In this document: positions 45,707 to 53,317 of the stretch, one piece after another
Numbering within the stretch: the first letter of the stretch is position 1
Layout of the letters: every line of letters begins with the position of its first letter
NCBI RefSeq assembly: GCF_014205015.1
Contig: NZ_JACHMO010000001.1
Span: 4,092,001 to 4,156,000, forward strand
DNA: 64,000 bases
Origin: Saccharothrix ecbatanensis
GTDB lineage: Bacteria > Actinomycetota > Actinomycetes > Mycobacteriales > Pseudonocardiaceae
Direction of reading: 5' to 3'
The notes under the pieces: model-generated
Databases searched by the model: none
What the model was told of the DNA's origin: nothing
The model's input: the letters and a program-made list of their open reading frames with translations, nothing else
Position numbers and translations under genes: made by a program

Positions 45707-47050
45707 ATGTCACCCATGAAGCACCGCGCGAGAGCGGCCGTCGCAGTGGCGGGCTTGCTCGTCGCCGCGCTCGCGGCCTGCTCCTCGGGGTCCGACAGCA
45801 CCACCCCGGGCGGTGCCACCGGTACCCCCGACGCGGTCGACGCCGCGCTGAAGGCGGGCGGCGAGCTCACCTACTGGAGCTGGACGCCGTCGGCCAAGGC
45901 CCAGGTGGAGGCGTTCCAGAAGGAGTTCCCGAACGTCAAGGTCAACTACGTCAACGCGGGCACCGGCAACGACCACTACACCAAGCTCCAGAACGCCGTG
46001 AAGGCCGGCTCCGGCGCGCCGGACGTCGCCCAGATCGAGTACCAGGCGCTGCCGCAGTTCGCGCTCACCGGCGCGCTGGTCGACCTCGGCCAGTACGGCT
46101 TCAACGAGTTCGAGAAGGACTACACGGCCTCCACCTGGGGTTCGGTGAAGGTCGGCGGCGGTCTGTACGGCCTGCCGCAGGACTCGGGCCCCATGGCGCT
46201 GTTCTACAACAAGCAGGTGTTCGACCAGCACGGCATCGCGGTCCCCAAGACGTGGGACGAGTACGTGGCGGCGGCCGAGAAGCTGCACGCGGCGGACCCG
46301 ACCAAGTACATCACCTCCGACACCGGTGACGCCGGCTTCACCACCAGCATGATCTGGCAGGCGGGCGGCAAGCCGTTCACCACCGACGGCAAGTCCGTGA
46401 AGATCAACCTCCAGGACGCGGGCACCAAGAAGTTCACCGCGATGTGGAGCCCGCTGGTGGAGAAGAAGCTGGTCTCGTCCATCAACGGCTGGTCCGACGA
46501 GTGGTACAAGGCGCTGGGTGACGGCACCATCTCCACGCTGCTGGCCGGCGCGTGGATGCCGGGCGTGCTGGAGTCGTCCGTCAAGGACGGCGCGGGCAAG
46601 TGGGCCGTGGCGCCGCTGCCCACCTACGACGGCAAGCCGGTCACCGCGGAGAACGGCGGCGGCGGGCAGTCCGTGCTCAAGCAGAGCGCCAACCCGGCGT
46701 TGGCCGCGGGCTTCGTCCGCTGGCTCAACCACGACAACGGCGTCAAGCCGTTCCTGGAGAGCGGCGGCTTCCCCGCCACCACCGCCGACCTCGGTTCCGC
46801 CGCGTTCAAGGACAAGGCGTCGGCGTACTTCGGCGGACAGCAGATCAACCAGATCCTGACCGCCTCGGCGGGCCAGGTCGCCACCGGCTGGAGCTACCTG
46901 CCCTACCAGCTCTACGCCAACAGCATCTTCGCCGACACGGTCGGCAAGTCGTACCTGAACTCGTCGCACCTCGACCCGAGCCTGGCCGACTGGCAGAAGT
47001 CGCTGGTCGACTACGGCGGCCAGCAGGGGTTCACCGTCACCACGAGCTGA
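45707..47050 (+). CDS. Sugar ABC transporter binding lipoprotein (second system)
   Basis: The protein has 447 residues from ATG 45707, eight bases after GAGAGGA. The lipobox LAAC places the acylated cysteine at residue 25. It is a family 1 solute-binding protein (LTYWSWTPSAKAQVEAFQ opening strand). It is clearly homologous to the second binding protein at 49021-50364, sharing the blocks QIEYQALPQFA (here) and QIEYFALPQFA (there), and YGLPQDSGPMALFY against YGIPQDTGPMAMFY. A hairpin separates it from the GH35 gene downstream. A beta-galactosyl oligosaccharide is the likely ligand from context. Confidence 0.92.
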   Translation: MSPMKHRARAAVAVAGLLVAALAACSSGSDSTTPGGATGTPDAVDAALKAGGELTYWSWTPSAKAQVEAFQKEFPNVKVNYVNAGTGNDHYTKLQNAVKAGSGAPDVAQIEYQALPQFALTGALVDLGQYGFNEFEKDYTASTWGSVKVGGGLYGLPQDSGPMALFYNKQVFDQHGIAVPKTWDEYVAAAEKLHAADPTKYITSDTGDAGFTTSMIWQAGGKPFTTDGKSVKINLQDAGTKKFTAMWSPLVEKKLVSSINGWSDEWYKALGDGTISTLLAGAWMPGVLESSVKDGAGKWAVAPLPTYDGKPVTAENGGGGQSVLKQSANPALAAGFVRWLNHDNGVKPFLESGGFPATTADLGSAAFKDKASAYFGGQQINQILTASAGQVATGWSYLPYQLYANSIFADTVGKSYLNSSHLDPSLADWQKSLVDYGGQQGFTVTTS

Positions 47051-47057
47051 ACGACCC

Positions 47058-47094
47058 GGAACGGCCGGCGCCCGGGCGGGGTGCCGGCCGTTCC
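47058..47094 (+). terminator. Hairpin between the binding-protein gene and GH35
   Basis: GGAACGGCCGGC (47058-47069) pairs exactly with GCCGGCCGTTCC (47083-47094). It starts eight bases past the binding-protein stop. As GH35 follows on the same strand without an obvious new promoter, this may act as a partial terminator that lowers GH35 expression. Confidence 0.65.
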
Positions 47095-47208
47095 GCTTGC
47101 CCCCGCACGAGGGCCACCCGAAGGCCTCCCCGAAAGGAACGACCATCTCCGCGACGCACCCTGCCCCGTCCTGGTCCACGCTCCAGCCGCGCACCGCCGG
47201 AGGATCCC

Positions 47209-48963
47209 GTGCCTGACTTCACCATCGGCGAGCGCGACTTCCTGCTCGACGGCCGGCCGTTCCGCGTCCTGTCCGGCGCGTTGCACTACTTCCGCGTGCA
47301 CCCGGACCTCTGGGCGGACCGGATCGACAAGGCCAGGCGGATGGGCCTGAACACCATCGAGACCTACGTCCCATGGAACGCACACGCGCCGACCCCGGAC
47401 GTGTTCGACCTGTCCGGCGGGCTGGACCTGGGCCGCTTCCTGCGGCTGGTCGGCGAGGCCGGGATGAAGGCCATCGTGCGGCCCGGCCCGTTCATCTGCG
47501 CGGAGTGGGACAACGGCGGTCTGCCCGCCTGGCTGTTCCGCGACCCCGATGTCGGCGTCCGCAGGACCGAACCCCGTTACCTGGCGGCGGTCCGCGAGTA
47601 CCTCGAACGCGTGTACGCCGTGGTCGAGCCCGTCCAGGTGCAGCACGGCGGTCCGGTGATCCTCGTGCAGATCGAGAACGAGTACGGCGCGTTCGGCGAC
47701 GACAAGACGTACCTCGAAGCACTGGTGGAGTACACCAAGGCGGCGGGGATCACCGTGCCGCTGACCACCGTCGACCAGCCGACCGACGACATGCTCGCCG
47801 CGGGCAGCATCGACGGGCTGCACAAGACGGCGTCGTTCGGCTCGCGCAGTGCCGAACGCCTGGCCACGCTGCGCAGGCACCAGCCGACCGGGCCGCTGAT
47901 GTGCTCGGAGTTCTGGAACGGCTGGTTCGACTACTGGGGCTCGCACCACCACACCACGTCCGCCGAGGACGCCGCCGCAGAACTCGACGCCCTGCTGTCG
48001 GAGGGCGCGTCGGTGAACTTCTACATGTTCCACGGCGGCACGAACTTCGGACTCACCAGCGGCGCCAACGACAAGGGCGTCTACCGGCCCACCATCACCT
48101 CGTACGACTACGACGCGCCGCTGGACGAGGCGGGCAACCCCACCGCGAAGTACCACGCGTTCCGCGAAGTGATCGCCCGCTACCACGACGTGCCGGGCGT
48201 GCCGCCGCCCGCCGCTCGACCGGCGCCGGAGTTCACCGTTCCGCTGGGCCACCACGTCCCGCTGCTCGACTCGCCGGAACGGTGGGGCGCCTGGCAGCAC
48301 CACAGCACGCTGCCGACGTTCGACGAGCTCACCCCCACGCCGCACTTCGCCTTGCTGCGCACGTGGATCGACCACCCCGGCCCGGCCGTGCTGTGCTTCG
48401 GCGAGGTGCGCGACCGCGCGTCGGTGTTCCTCAACGGCCAACCCGTCGGGGTTCTGCTGCGTGAGCACCACCAGCGCGCGCTCGGGATCAGCAAGGCCGT
48501 GGGTGAGCTGGTGGTGCTGGTGGAGGACCGGGGACGGGTCAACTACGGCCCGCGCATCGGTGAGCCCAAGGGCGTCATCGGCGGCGCGACCCTGGACGGC
48601 GAGCCCATGCGGAACTGGGACGTCCTGCCGCTCGACCTCGACGCGCTGCGCGGGCCGTGGCACGTCGACAGCGCCCCGCTCGCCGGCCAGGTCGGCGGTC
48701 CCGTCCTCGTCCGCGACGAGTTCACCCTGGACGAGCCGGCCGACCTCCACCTCGACACCAAGGGCTGGGGCAACGGTGTGGTGTGGGTCAACGGCTTCTG
48801 CCTCGGCCGCTACTCGTCGCTCGGACCGCAGCGGACGCTGTACGTGCCGGGTCCGGTCGTGCGCGCGGGCGTCAACGAGATCGTCGTCTTCGAGACCGGC
48901 GTGATGACGTCCCCGGTGGCCCGGTTCGCGCCCGGCCCCCTGCTCGGTCACACCGAGCTGTGA
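47209..48963 (+). CDS. Cytoplasmic GH35 beta-galactosidase
   Basis: The protein has 584 residues from GTG 47209, with GGAGG five to six bases upstream; the longer open frame is not protein-like. It has no signal peptide. The barrel shows GALHYFRVHPDLW, the acid/base Glu158 in QIENEYG, the nucleophile Glu234 in CSEFWNGWFDYWG, and FYMFHGGTNFG. Two C-terminal jelly-roll domains complete the fold, ending with KGWGNGVVWVNGF. The length is typical of bacterial GH35. It should hydrolyse terminal beta-galactose from oligosaccharides imported by the preceding transporter. Confidence 0.93.
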   Translation: MPDFTIGERDFLLDGRPFRVLSGALHYFRVHPDLWADRIDKARRMGLNTIETYVPWNAHAPTPDVFDLSGGLDLGRFLRLVGEAGMKAIVRPGPFICAEWDNGGLPAWLFRDPDVGVRRTEPRYLAAVREYLERVYAVVEPVQVQHGGPVILVQIENEYGAFGDDKTYLEALVEYTKAAGITVPLTTVDQPTDDMLAAGSIDGLHKTASFGSRSAERLATLRRHQPTGPLMCSEFWNGWFDYWGSHHHTTSAEDAAAELDALLSEGASVNFYMFHGGTNFGLTSGANDKGVYRPTITSYDYDAPLDEAGNPTAKYHAFREVIARYHDVPGVPPPAARPAPEFTVPLGHHVPLLDSPERWGAWQHHSTLPTFDELTPTPHFALLRTWIDHPGPAVLCFGEVRDRASVFLNGQPVGVLLREHHQRALGISKAVGELVVLVEDRGRVNYGPRIGEPKGVIGGATLDGEPMRNWDVLPLDLDALRGPWHVDSAPLAGQVGGPVLVRDEFTLDEPADLHLDTKGWGNGVVWVNGFCLGRYSSLGPQRTLYVPGPVVRAGVNEIVVFETGVMTSPVARFAPGPLLGHTEL

Positions 48964-48967
48964 AGCA

Positions 48968-49009
48968 GTCGGCCGGTCCCACCTCGGCGGAGAGGTGGGA
49001 CCGGCCGAC
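48968..49009. terminator. Bidirectional terminator between convergent GH35 and binding-protein genes
   Basis: A perfect 17-bp stem (48968-48984 with 48993-49009) closes an eight-base loop, filling most of the 57-base gap between two convergent stops. Confidence 0.85.
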
Positions 49010-49020
49010 ACCCACGCGCG

Positions 49021-50364
49021 TCAGCCCACGGACACGGTGAAGCCGTTGTCCTCGCCGTAACGCGCGATCGAGTCCTGCCACCGCGCCAAGCCGGTCTTCA
49101 CATCCGAGTCACCCGCGATCGCCTTGCCCACCGTGCTGTCGAACGTGGTGTTGGCGTAGGCCTGGTACGGCAGGTACTGCCAGTCGGCGACCACCCGCTC
49201 CGACACCTCGGCGAAGACCTGGTTGACGGCCTGGCCACCGAAGAACGGCGCCGGCCGGTCGCGGAACGACGGATCGTCCAGCAGCTGCGTGGTCGCCGGG
49301 AACAGGCGCACCTCGGCGTTGAGCGCCGCCGCGCCGTCCGGGTCGGAGTTGAGCCACTGCGCGAAGGCCACCGCGGCGGCCTTGTGCTTGCTCCTCGACG
49401 TGACCGCGATCGAGGAACCGCCGTGCTCGGCCGCGGTCGGTTTGGCCGGGTCGAACTGCGGCATCGGCGCCACGGCCCACATCCCGGCGCTCTGCGGGAT
49501 GGACTTCTCCAGGTTCGCGGGCGCCCACGCGCCGGCCATCCAGGTCGCGTACTTCCCGTCGGCCATGGCCTGCCACCACTCGTCGGTCCACTCGGTGACG
49601 GGCTCGACGGTGCCCTCCGCGAGCATCGACCCCCACGTGTCGGCGAACGCCTCGACACCCTTGTCCGCGGTGAGGTCGACCCCGACCGCCTTGTTCGGCC
49701 GGGTGGCGAACGGCTTGCCGCCGGCCTGCCAGATGAGGCTCTCGACCGTGCCGGGGTTGCGGGGGTCCAGCGAGGAGATGAAGGTGCCGGGTTGCGCCTG
49801 CTTGATGCGGCGACCGGCCTTGCGGTAGTCCTCCCAAGTCTTCGGCGGTTCGATGCCCAGCCGGTCGAAGATGTCCTTGCGGTAGAACATCGCCATCGGC
49901 CCGGTGTCCTGGGGGATGCCGTAGACCTTGTCGTCCACCTGCACCTGCGACCACGCCGACGCGGTGAACCGGTGCTTCAGATCGCCCACGCCGTACTCGG
50001 TGAGGTCCACGATCTGACCGGAGATCGCGAACTGCGGCAGGGCGAAGTACTCGATCTGCGCCAGGTCCGGCCCGCCGACCGGCCCGCTGATCGCGTGCTG
50101 GAGCCGCTGGTACTGGTCCGCGCTCTGACCGGCGTTGACCACGTCGATCTTGATCTTGGGGTGGGCGATCTCGAACCGGTCGACGGCCTTCTCGATGTTC
50201 GGCACCCACGTCCAGAACGTGAGGGTGGTCGGCTTGTCGAGCGCGGCGCGCACCGCGTCCGCGCCGGTGGGCTCAGCGTCTTCGGTGGCGCCACAGCCGG
50301 CGAGCGCCACGGCGGTGAGCATTAACGCCGCGACGGCACGGCCCGAGCGTCTGTGGGATGGCAT
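49021..50364 (-). CDS. Second sugar-binding lipoprotein, orphan without own permeases
   Basis: The protein has 447 residues from ATG 50364, six to seven bases after GAAAGG. The lipobox LAGC places the cysteine at residue 24. It is a full-length paralogue of 45707-47050 with the same length and many shared blocks (WQAGGKPF, TDEWWQAMADGK, VADWQYLPYQAYAN). It lies convergent to the transporter operon and is preceded by two copies of the same operator. It probably feeds the same two permeases with a different oligosaccharide; this is inferred. Confidence 0.9.
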   Translation of the reverse strand: MPSHRRSGRAVAALMLTAVALAGCGATEDAEPTGADAVRAALDKPTTLTFWTWVPNIEKAVDRFEIAHPKIKIDVVNAGQSADQYQRLQHAISGPVGGPDLAQIEYFALPQFAISGQIVDLTEYGVGDLKHRFTASAWSQVQVDDKVYGIPQDTGPMAMFYRKDIFDRLGIEPPKTWEDYRKAGRRIKQAQPGTFISSLDPRNPGTVESLIWQAGGKPFATRPNKAVGVDLTADKGVEAFADTWGSMLAEGTVEPVTEWTDEWWQAMADGKYATWMAGAWAPANLEKSIPQSAGMWAVAPMPQFDPAKPTAAEHGGSSIAVTSRSKHKAAAVAFAQWLNSDPDGAAALNAEVRLFPATTQLLDDPSFRDRPAPFFGGQAVNQVFAEVSERVVADWQYLPYQAYANTTFDSTVGKAIAGDSDVKTGLARWQDSIARYGEDNGFTVSVG

Positions 50365-50408
50365 GGAGACCTTTCGACTTGCGGCTCGGCTGCCTCGCCA
50401 TGGCTAAT

Positions 50409-50422
50409 TGTTTACGCAAACA
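50409..50422. promoter_or_regulatory. LacI-type operator, copy 2
   Basis: TGTTTACGCAAACA, identical to the core at 43804-43817, lies 45 bases before the second binding-protein start. Confidence 0.8.
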
Positions 50423-50484
50423 TCGCGACGAAGCGGCAAGGCGGGGTTCATGACCGACGGGCTGTTCACTTGCGATTCACAAGA

Positions 50485-50498
50485 TGTTTACGCAAACA
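50485..50498. promoter_or_regulatory. LacI-type operator, copy 3
   Basis: This is a third exact TGTTTACGCAAACA, 76 bases from copy 2 (about seven helical turns), suggesting looping between two sites over the binding-protein promoter. Confidence 0.8.
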
Positions 50499-50563
50499 CT
50501 GCGGCGTATCCTGGCAGCGCGACCGAGCGCCGTCAAGGCTCCGCGGAGACCTGTCGCCCGGAC

Positions 50564-51355
50564 CTATCGCCCGACTTTCGGCCGACCAAGCGTCCGTCGC
50601 GTGCGCAACACCAGTAGTTGGACCGCGACCGTCACCGCGGCGCCCAGCACGAACGCGGCGGCGCCCATCGGACGGACGAGAACGGCGACCGAGAAGCAGA
50701 ACGTCGAGAACCCGAACAGGCCCATGAGGGCGCCGGACAGGGTCCGCGCGGTGACCACGGGACCGTGTTGGGCGTGGACGAAGGCCGCCACGACGCTTGT
50801 CGCGATGGGGAAGGGCGCCAACAGCCCGGTCCACTGTGGACCGAGAGCGGCGGAAGCCGTGGTCAAGCCGAGCACCAGGACACCGGTCACGACGGCGCGA
50901 CCCGGCAGGTCCCACATCGGCGACGGACGCCGGTCGACCTCGCCCGGGAGTTCCGGCTCGATCCTCGGCATGAAGATCACCGCGACTGTGGTGACGACAA
51001 GCGTGACCACAAGTGCCACGGGTGCCGTGACGTGGACGAAGGACAACGCGACATCCACCGCCAGCACCGCGACCCAGCTCGTGGCCACCGTGGCGAGCCA
51101 GCCGAGCCGACGTGCGGCACACGAGAACACCACCGCGAACACGGCGAGCGACACAAGCCCGAACAGGGACGCGGTTGCCGCGCCGCCGGCGAAGTCCGCG
51201 CCGTGCTGGAGGTACGTGATGAACAGGATCGGTCCGGCGACGATCGGGAGGGCCACGAGAATCCCCGTGACGTCGGCGCCCCACCGTCGCCCGGCCAGCG
51301 TGGACGCCACGACCAACAGAGGCGCCAGGAACAGCTTCACCAGCAGTATGTCCAC
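50564..51355 (-). CDS. Polytopic membrane protein of unknown function
   Basis: I chose GTG 51355 (263 residues), where the first helix begins (VDILLVKLFLAPLLVVASTL); an ATG at 51397 would add 14 polar residues. Neither has a clear ribosome site. There are eight to nine helices, with motifs GRRWGADVTGILVALPIVAG and FPIATSVVAAFVHAQHGP. The repeat-like pattern of Gly-Pro-rich helices suggests an internally duplicated transporter-like fold, but I cannot name a family with confidence. It is divergent from the SMI1/KNR4 gene. Confidence 0.75.
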   Translation of the reverse strand: MDILLVKLFLAPLLVVASTLAGRRWGADVTGILVALPIVAGPILFITYLQHGADFAGGAATASLFGLVSLAVFAVVFSCAARRLGWLATVATSWVAVLAVDVALSFVHVTAPVALVVTLVVTTVAVIFMPRIEPELPGEVDRRPSPMWDLPGRAVVTGVLVLGLTTASAALGPQWTGLLAPFPIATSVVAAFVHAQHGPVVTARTLSGALMGLFGFSTFCFSVAVLVRPMGAAAFVLGAAVTVAVQLLVLRTRRTLGRPKVGR

Positions 51356-51406
51356 TTGCGGGCAGTTTGCCAGACAACGGATGGCGGTCGTTGGCACAAT
51401 GATCGA

Positions 51407-51991
51407 ATGTCACACGACGTCGACGAAAGCTGGGACCGCATCGAGGCGTGGTTGCGCACCAACGCGCCCACCACGTACGAGCACGTCGGCGTGCCGGCGC
51501 GCAAGGCCGACATCCCGCCGGTGGCGGCGCTGGTGGGCGAGCTGCCCGAAGACCTGATCGCTTGGTGGCGGCGTTCTTGCGGAACGACCAAACCCATGGC
51601 CGCCCGCCTGCTGGTCGGATACGCGCCGTACTCGATCGAAGAGGCCCTCGACTGCCGCTCGGTCATGCTGGGCATCGCGGACATGCTGGACATCGCGGGG
51701 GGCAAGGAGCAGTCGGCCAAACCCGCTGGCTCGCCCACCCGACTCTCCTGGTCGCCGATGTGGGTGCCCATCGCCGGCGACAGCGGCGGCGACGACCTGT
51801 TCGTCGACCTGCGTCCCGGTCCAGAGCGGGGCTGCGTCATGGAGTGGCGGGAGACCGAGGGCGCGGCGAAGCCGTTGTGGTCCAGCGTGGCCGACATGCT
51901 CGCCGAGATCGCCGACGCCCTCGACCGCGGCAAGGACATCGACGGCGTCCGCCCGGAGGTCCGGGACGACGGCACGATCGACTGGGACTGA
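51407..51991 (+). CDS. SMI1/KNR4-family protein
   Basis: The protein has 194 residues from ATG 51407. The fold is recognised from SWDRIEAWLRTNAP at the start, LPEDLIAWWRRSCG, WSPMWVPIAGDSGGDDLFVDL in the middle and WSSVADMLAEIADALDRG at the end. Family members include immunity proteins against contact-dependent or polymorphic toxins, but single-copy forms like this often stand alone. No toxin gene is adjacent, so an immunity role is not supported here. Confidence 0.85.
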   Translation: MSHDVDESWDRIEAWLRTNAPTTYEHVGVPARKADIPPVAALVGELPEDLIAWWRRSCGTTKPMAARLLVGYAPYSIEEALDCRSVMLGIADMLDIAGGKEQSAKPAGSPTRLSWSPMWVPIAGDSGGDDLFVDLRPGPERGCVMEWRETEGAAKPLWSSVADMLAEIADALDRGKDIDGVRPEVRDDGTIDWD

Positions 51992-52010
51992 CCTGGCTCG
52001 TGTTCCCGGA

Positions 52011-52553
52011 TCACGCGGTAGTGCCGAGTGCCCGCCTGCGCCGCGCGTTGCGCGTGTAGTAGAACGCCGTGATGCCCATGAACAGACCCCACACGATGAA
52101 CCACGGGTCCCAGACGTAGAGGTGGCCGTAGAAGCCGCGCCAGTCCATCCCGCCGGGAGGCACGAGGATTCCGCCCAGCACCATCAGCTGGATGCCGATC
52201 TGCACGCCGCCGTACAGCACGAGCGCCACAGCAGCGCCCCACCCCGCGATGAGCAGCATCCAGTGCCGGAACAGCCGCCTGCCCCACGGTTGCACCAACG
52301 CGAGCGCCAGCACACCGCCCGCCACCTTCACGAAGCCCGCGAACCACACCGCGACATAGATGCCGACGTTGCCTTCCTCGACCAACCGGACGGCCTCACT
52401 CCCGACCGTGTCGAGCAGGAACGTGCCCCCGAATCCCCAGTAGAAACTCGACACCGCGAACAGGAACGCGCACACGGCCGTCACGTACCCGGCCCAACGC
52501 CCTGGCTCGGGCATCGACGACGTGTCCGCAAGGCTCGGCACAGGGCTGCTCAT
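52011..52553 (-). CDS. DUF3995 membrane protein
   Basis: The protein has 180 residues from ATG 52553. Four helices are evident: AGYVTAVCAFLFAVSSFYWG, VAVWFAGFVKVAGGVLALAL, HWMLLIAGWGAAVALVLYGG and WDPWFIVWGLFMGITAFYYT. FYWGFGGTFLLDTVG near the start is typical of DUF3995. The function is unknown. It converges on the SMI1/KNR4 gene with 19 bases between stops. Confidence 0.8.
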   Translation of the reverse strand: MSSPVPSLADTSSMPEPGRWAGYVTAVCAFLFAVSSFYWGFGGTFLLDTVGSEAVRLVEEGNVGIYVAVWFAGFVKVAGGVLALALVQPWGRRLFRHWMLLIAGWGAAVALVLYGGVQIGIQLMVLGGILVPPGGMDWRGFYGHLYVWDPWFIVWGLFMGITAFYYTRNARRRRALGTTA

Positions 52554-52676
52554 CTGGAATCCCCCCGGAAATCCTCCTACTCACCGTAACAGGACCGGTA
52601 CTCCGGCCCGCGCGCTTTCGACGGAGGGCACCCACGTGGCGTGGTGCGCGTTGGCGACCTGGTTGAGTACCTTCCC

Positions 52677-53306
52677 ATGACAGCTCACGACACGGTGGTC
52701 GAGTTCTACTGGCGGCCGGGCTGCCCCTACTGCCTCGCCCTGCGCGCGCCGCTGCGGAGCAGTGGACTCCCGCTGCGGGAGATCAACATCTGGGAGGACC
52801 CGGAGGCCGCGGCTCGGGTGCGGTCGGTCGCGGACGGCAACGAGACCGTGCCCACGGTGTTCGTCGGGGCGCACGCCATGGTCAACCCCGGCATGGACCA
52901 AGTGCTGGCGGCCGTCCGTGAGCACTCCCCCGAGCTGCCCCCCATCGAGCCCAGGACTCCGCGGTGGCAGCCGGTGGCGGCGTCGCTCGGGCTCGCGCTG
53001 CTGTGGGTGCTGCTCGTGGTTCTCTCGCCCACGACCACCTTCCACGTCGCACCGGCGCTGGCTGCCGCCGCCGCTCCGGTCACCCGTCGCTGGCTCACCG
53101 GCGCCCCGGTCCCGTCCCGCCCGGCCGCGACCGTGGCCGTGACCGGCCTGGTCATCACCTTGGCGACCACGGCCGTGTTGACCTGGCAAGGGCTGATCGC
53201 CGGACCCGACGTCCCCGGAGGCGGCGCGCCGGTCGCGGAGACCGTGCTGCTGGCCGTCGCGGGCGCGGTGCTCGGCTGGCGGCTGGCCCGGCGCGGCGCC
53301 AGGTAA
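52677..53306 (+). CDS. Glutaredoxin-like domain fused to a membrane domain
   Basis: The protein has 209 residues from ATG 52677. Residues 1-85 form a glutaredoxin/mycoredoxin fold with the redox pair in RPGCPYCLAL and the cis-proline segment ETVPTVFVGAHAMVNP. After a short linker come four predicted helices in the last 100 residues. Soluble mycoredoxins are about 80 residues, so the membrane extension is an addition. It probably reduces mixed disulfides of mycothiol near the membrane; the fusion's partner is unknown. Confidence 0.82.
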   Translation: MTAHDTVVEFYWRPGCPYCLALRAPLRSSGLPLREINIWEDPEAAARVRSVADGNETVPTVFVGAHAMVNPGMDQVLAAVREHSPELPPIEPRTPRWQPVAASLGLALLWVLLVVLSPTTTFHVAPALAAAAAPVTRRWLTGAPVPSRPAATVAVTGLVITLATTAVLTWQGLIAGPDVPGGGAPVAETVLLAVAGAVLGWRLARRGAR

Positions 53307-53317
53307 ACGATGGCGGC

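Noticed and set aside
51407..51991. SMI1/KNR4 gene as part of a toxin-immunity locus
   Set aside because: No polymorphic toxin, secretion gene or tandem immunity paralogue is adjacent.
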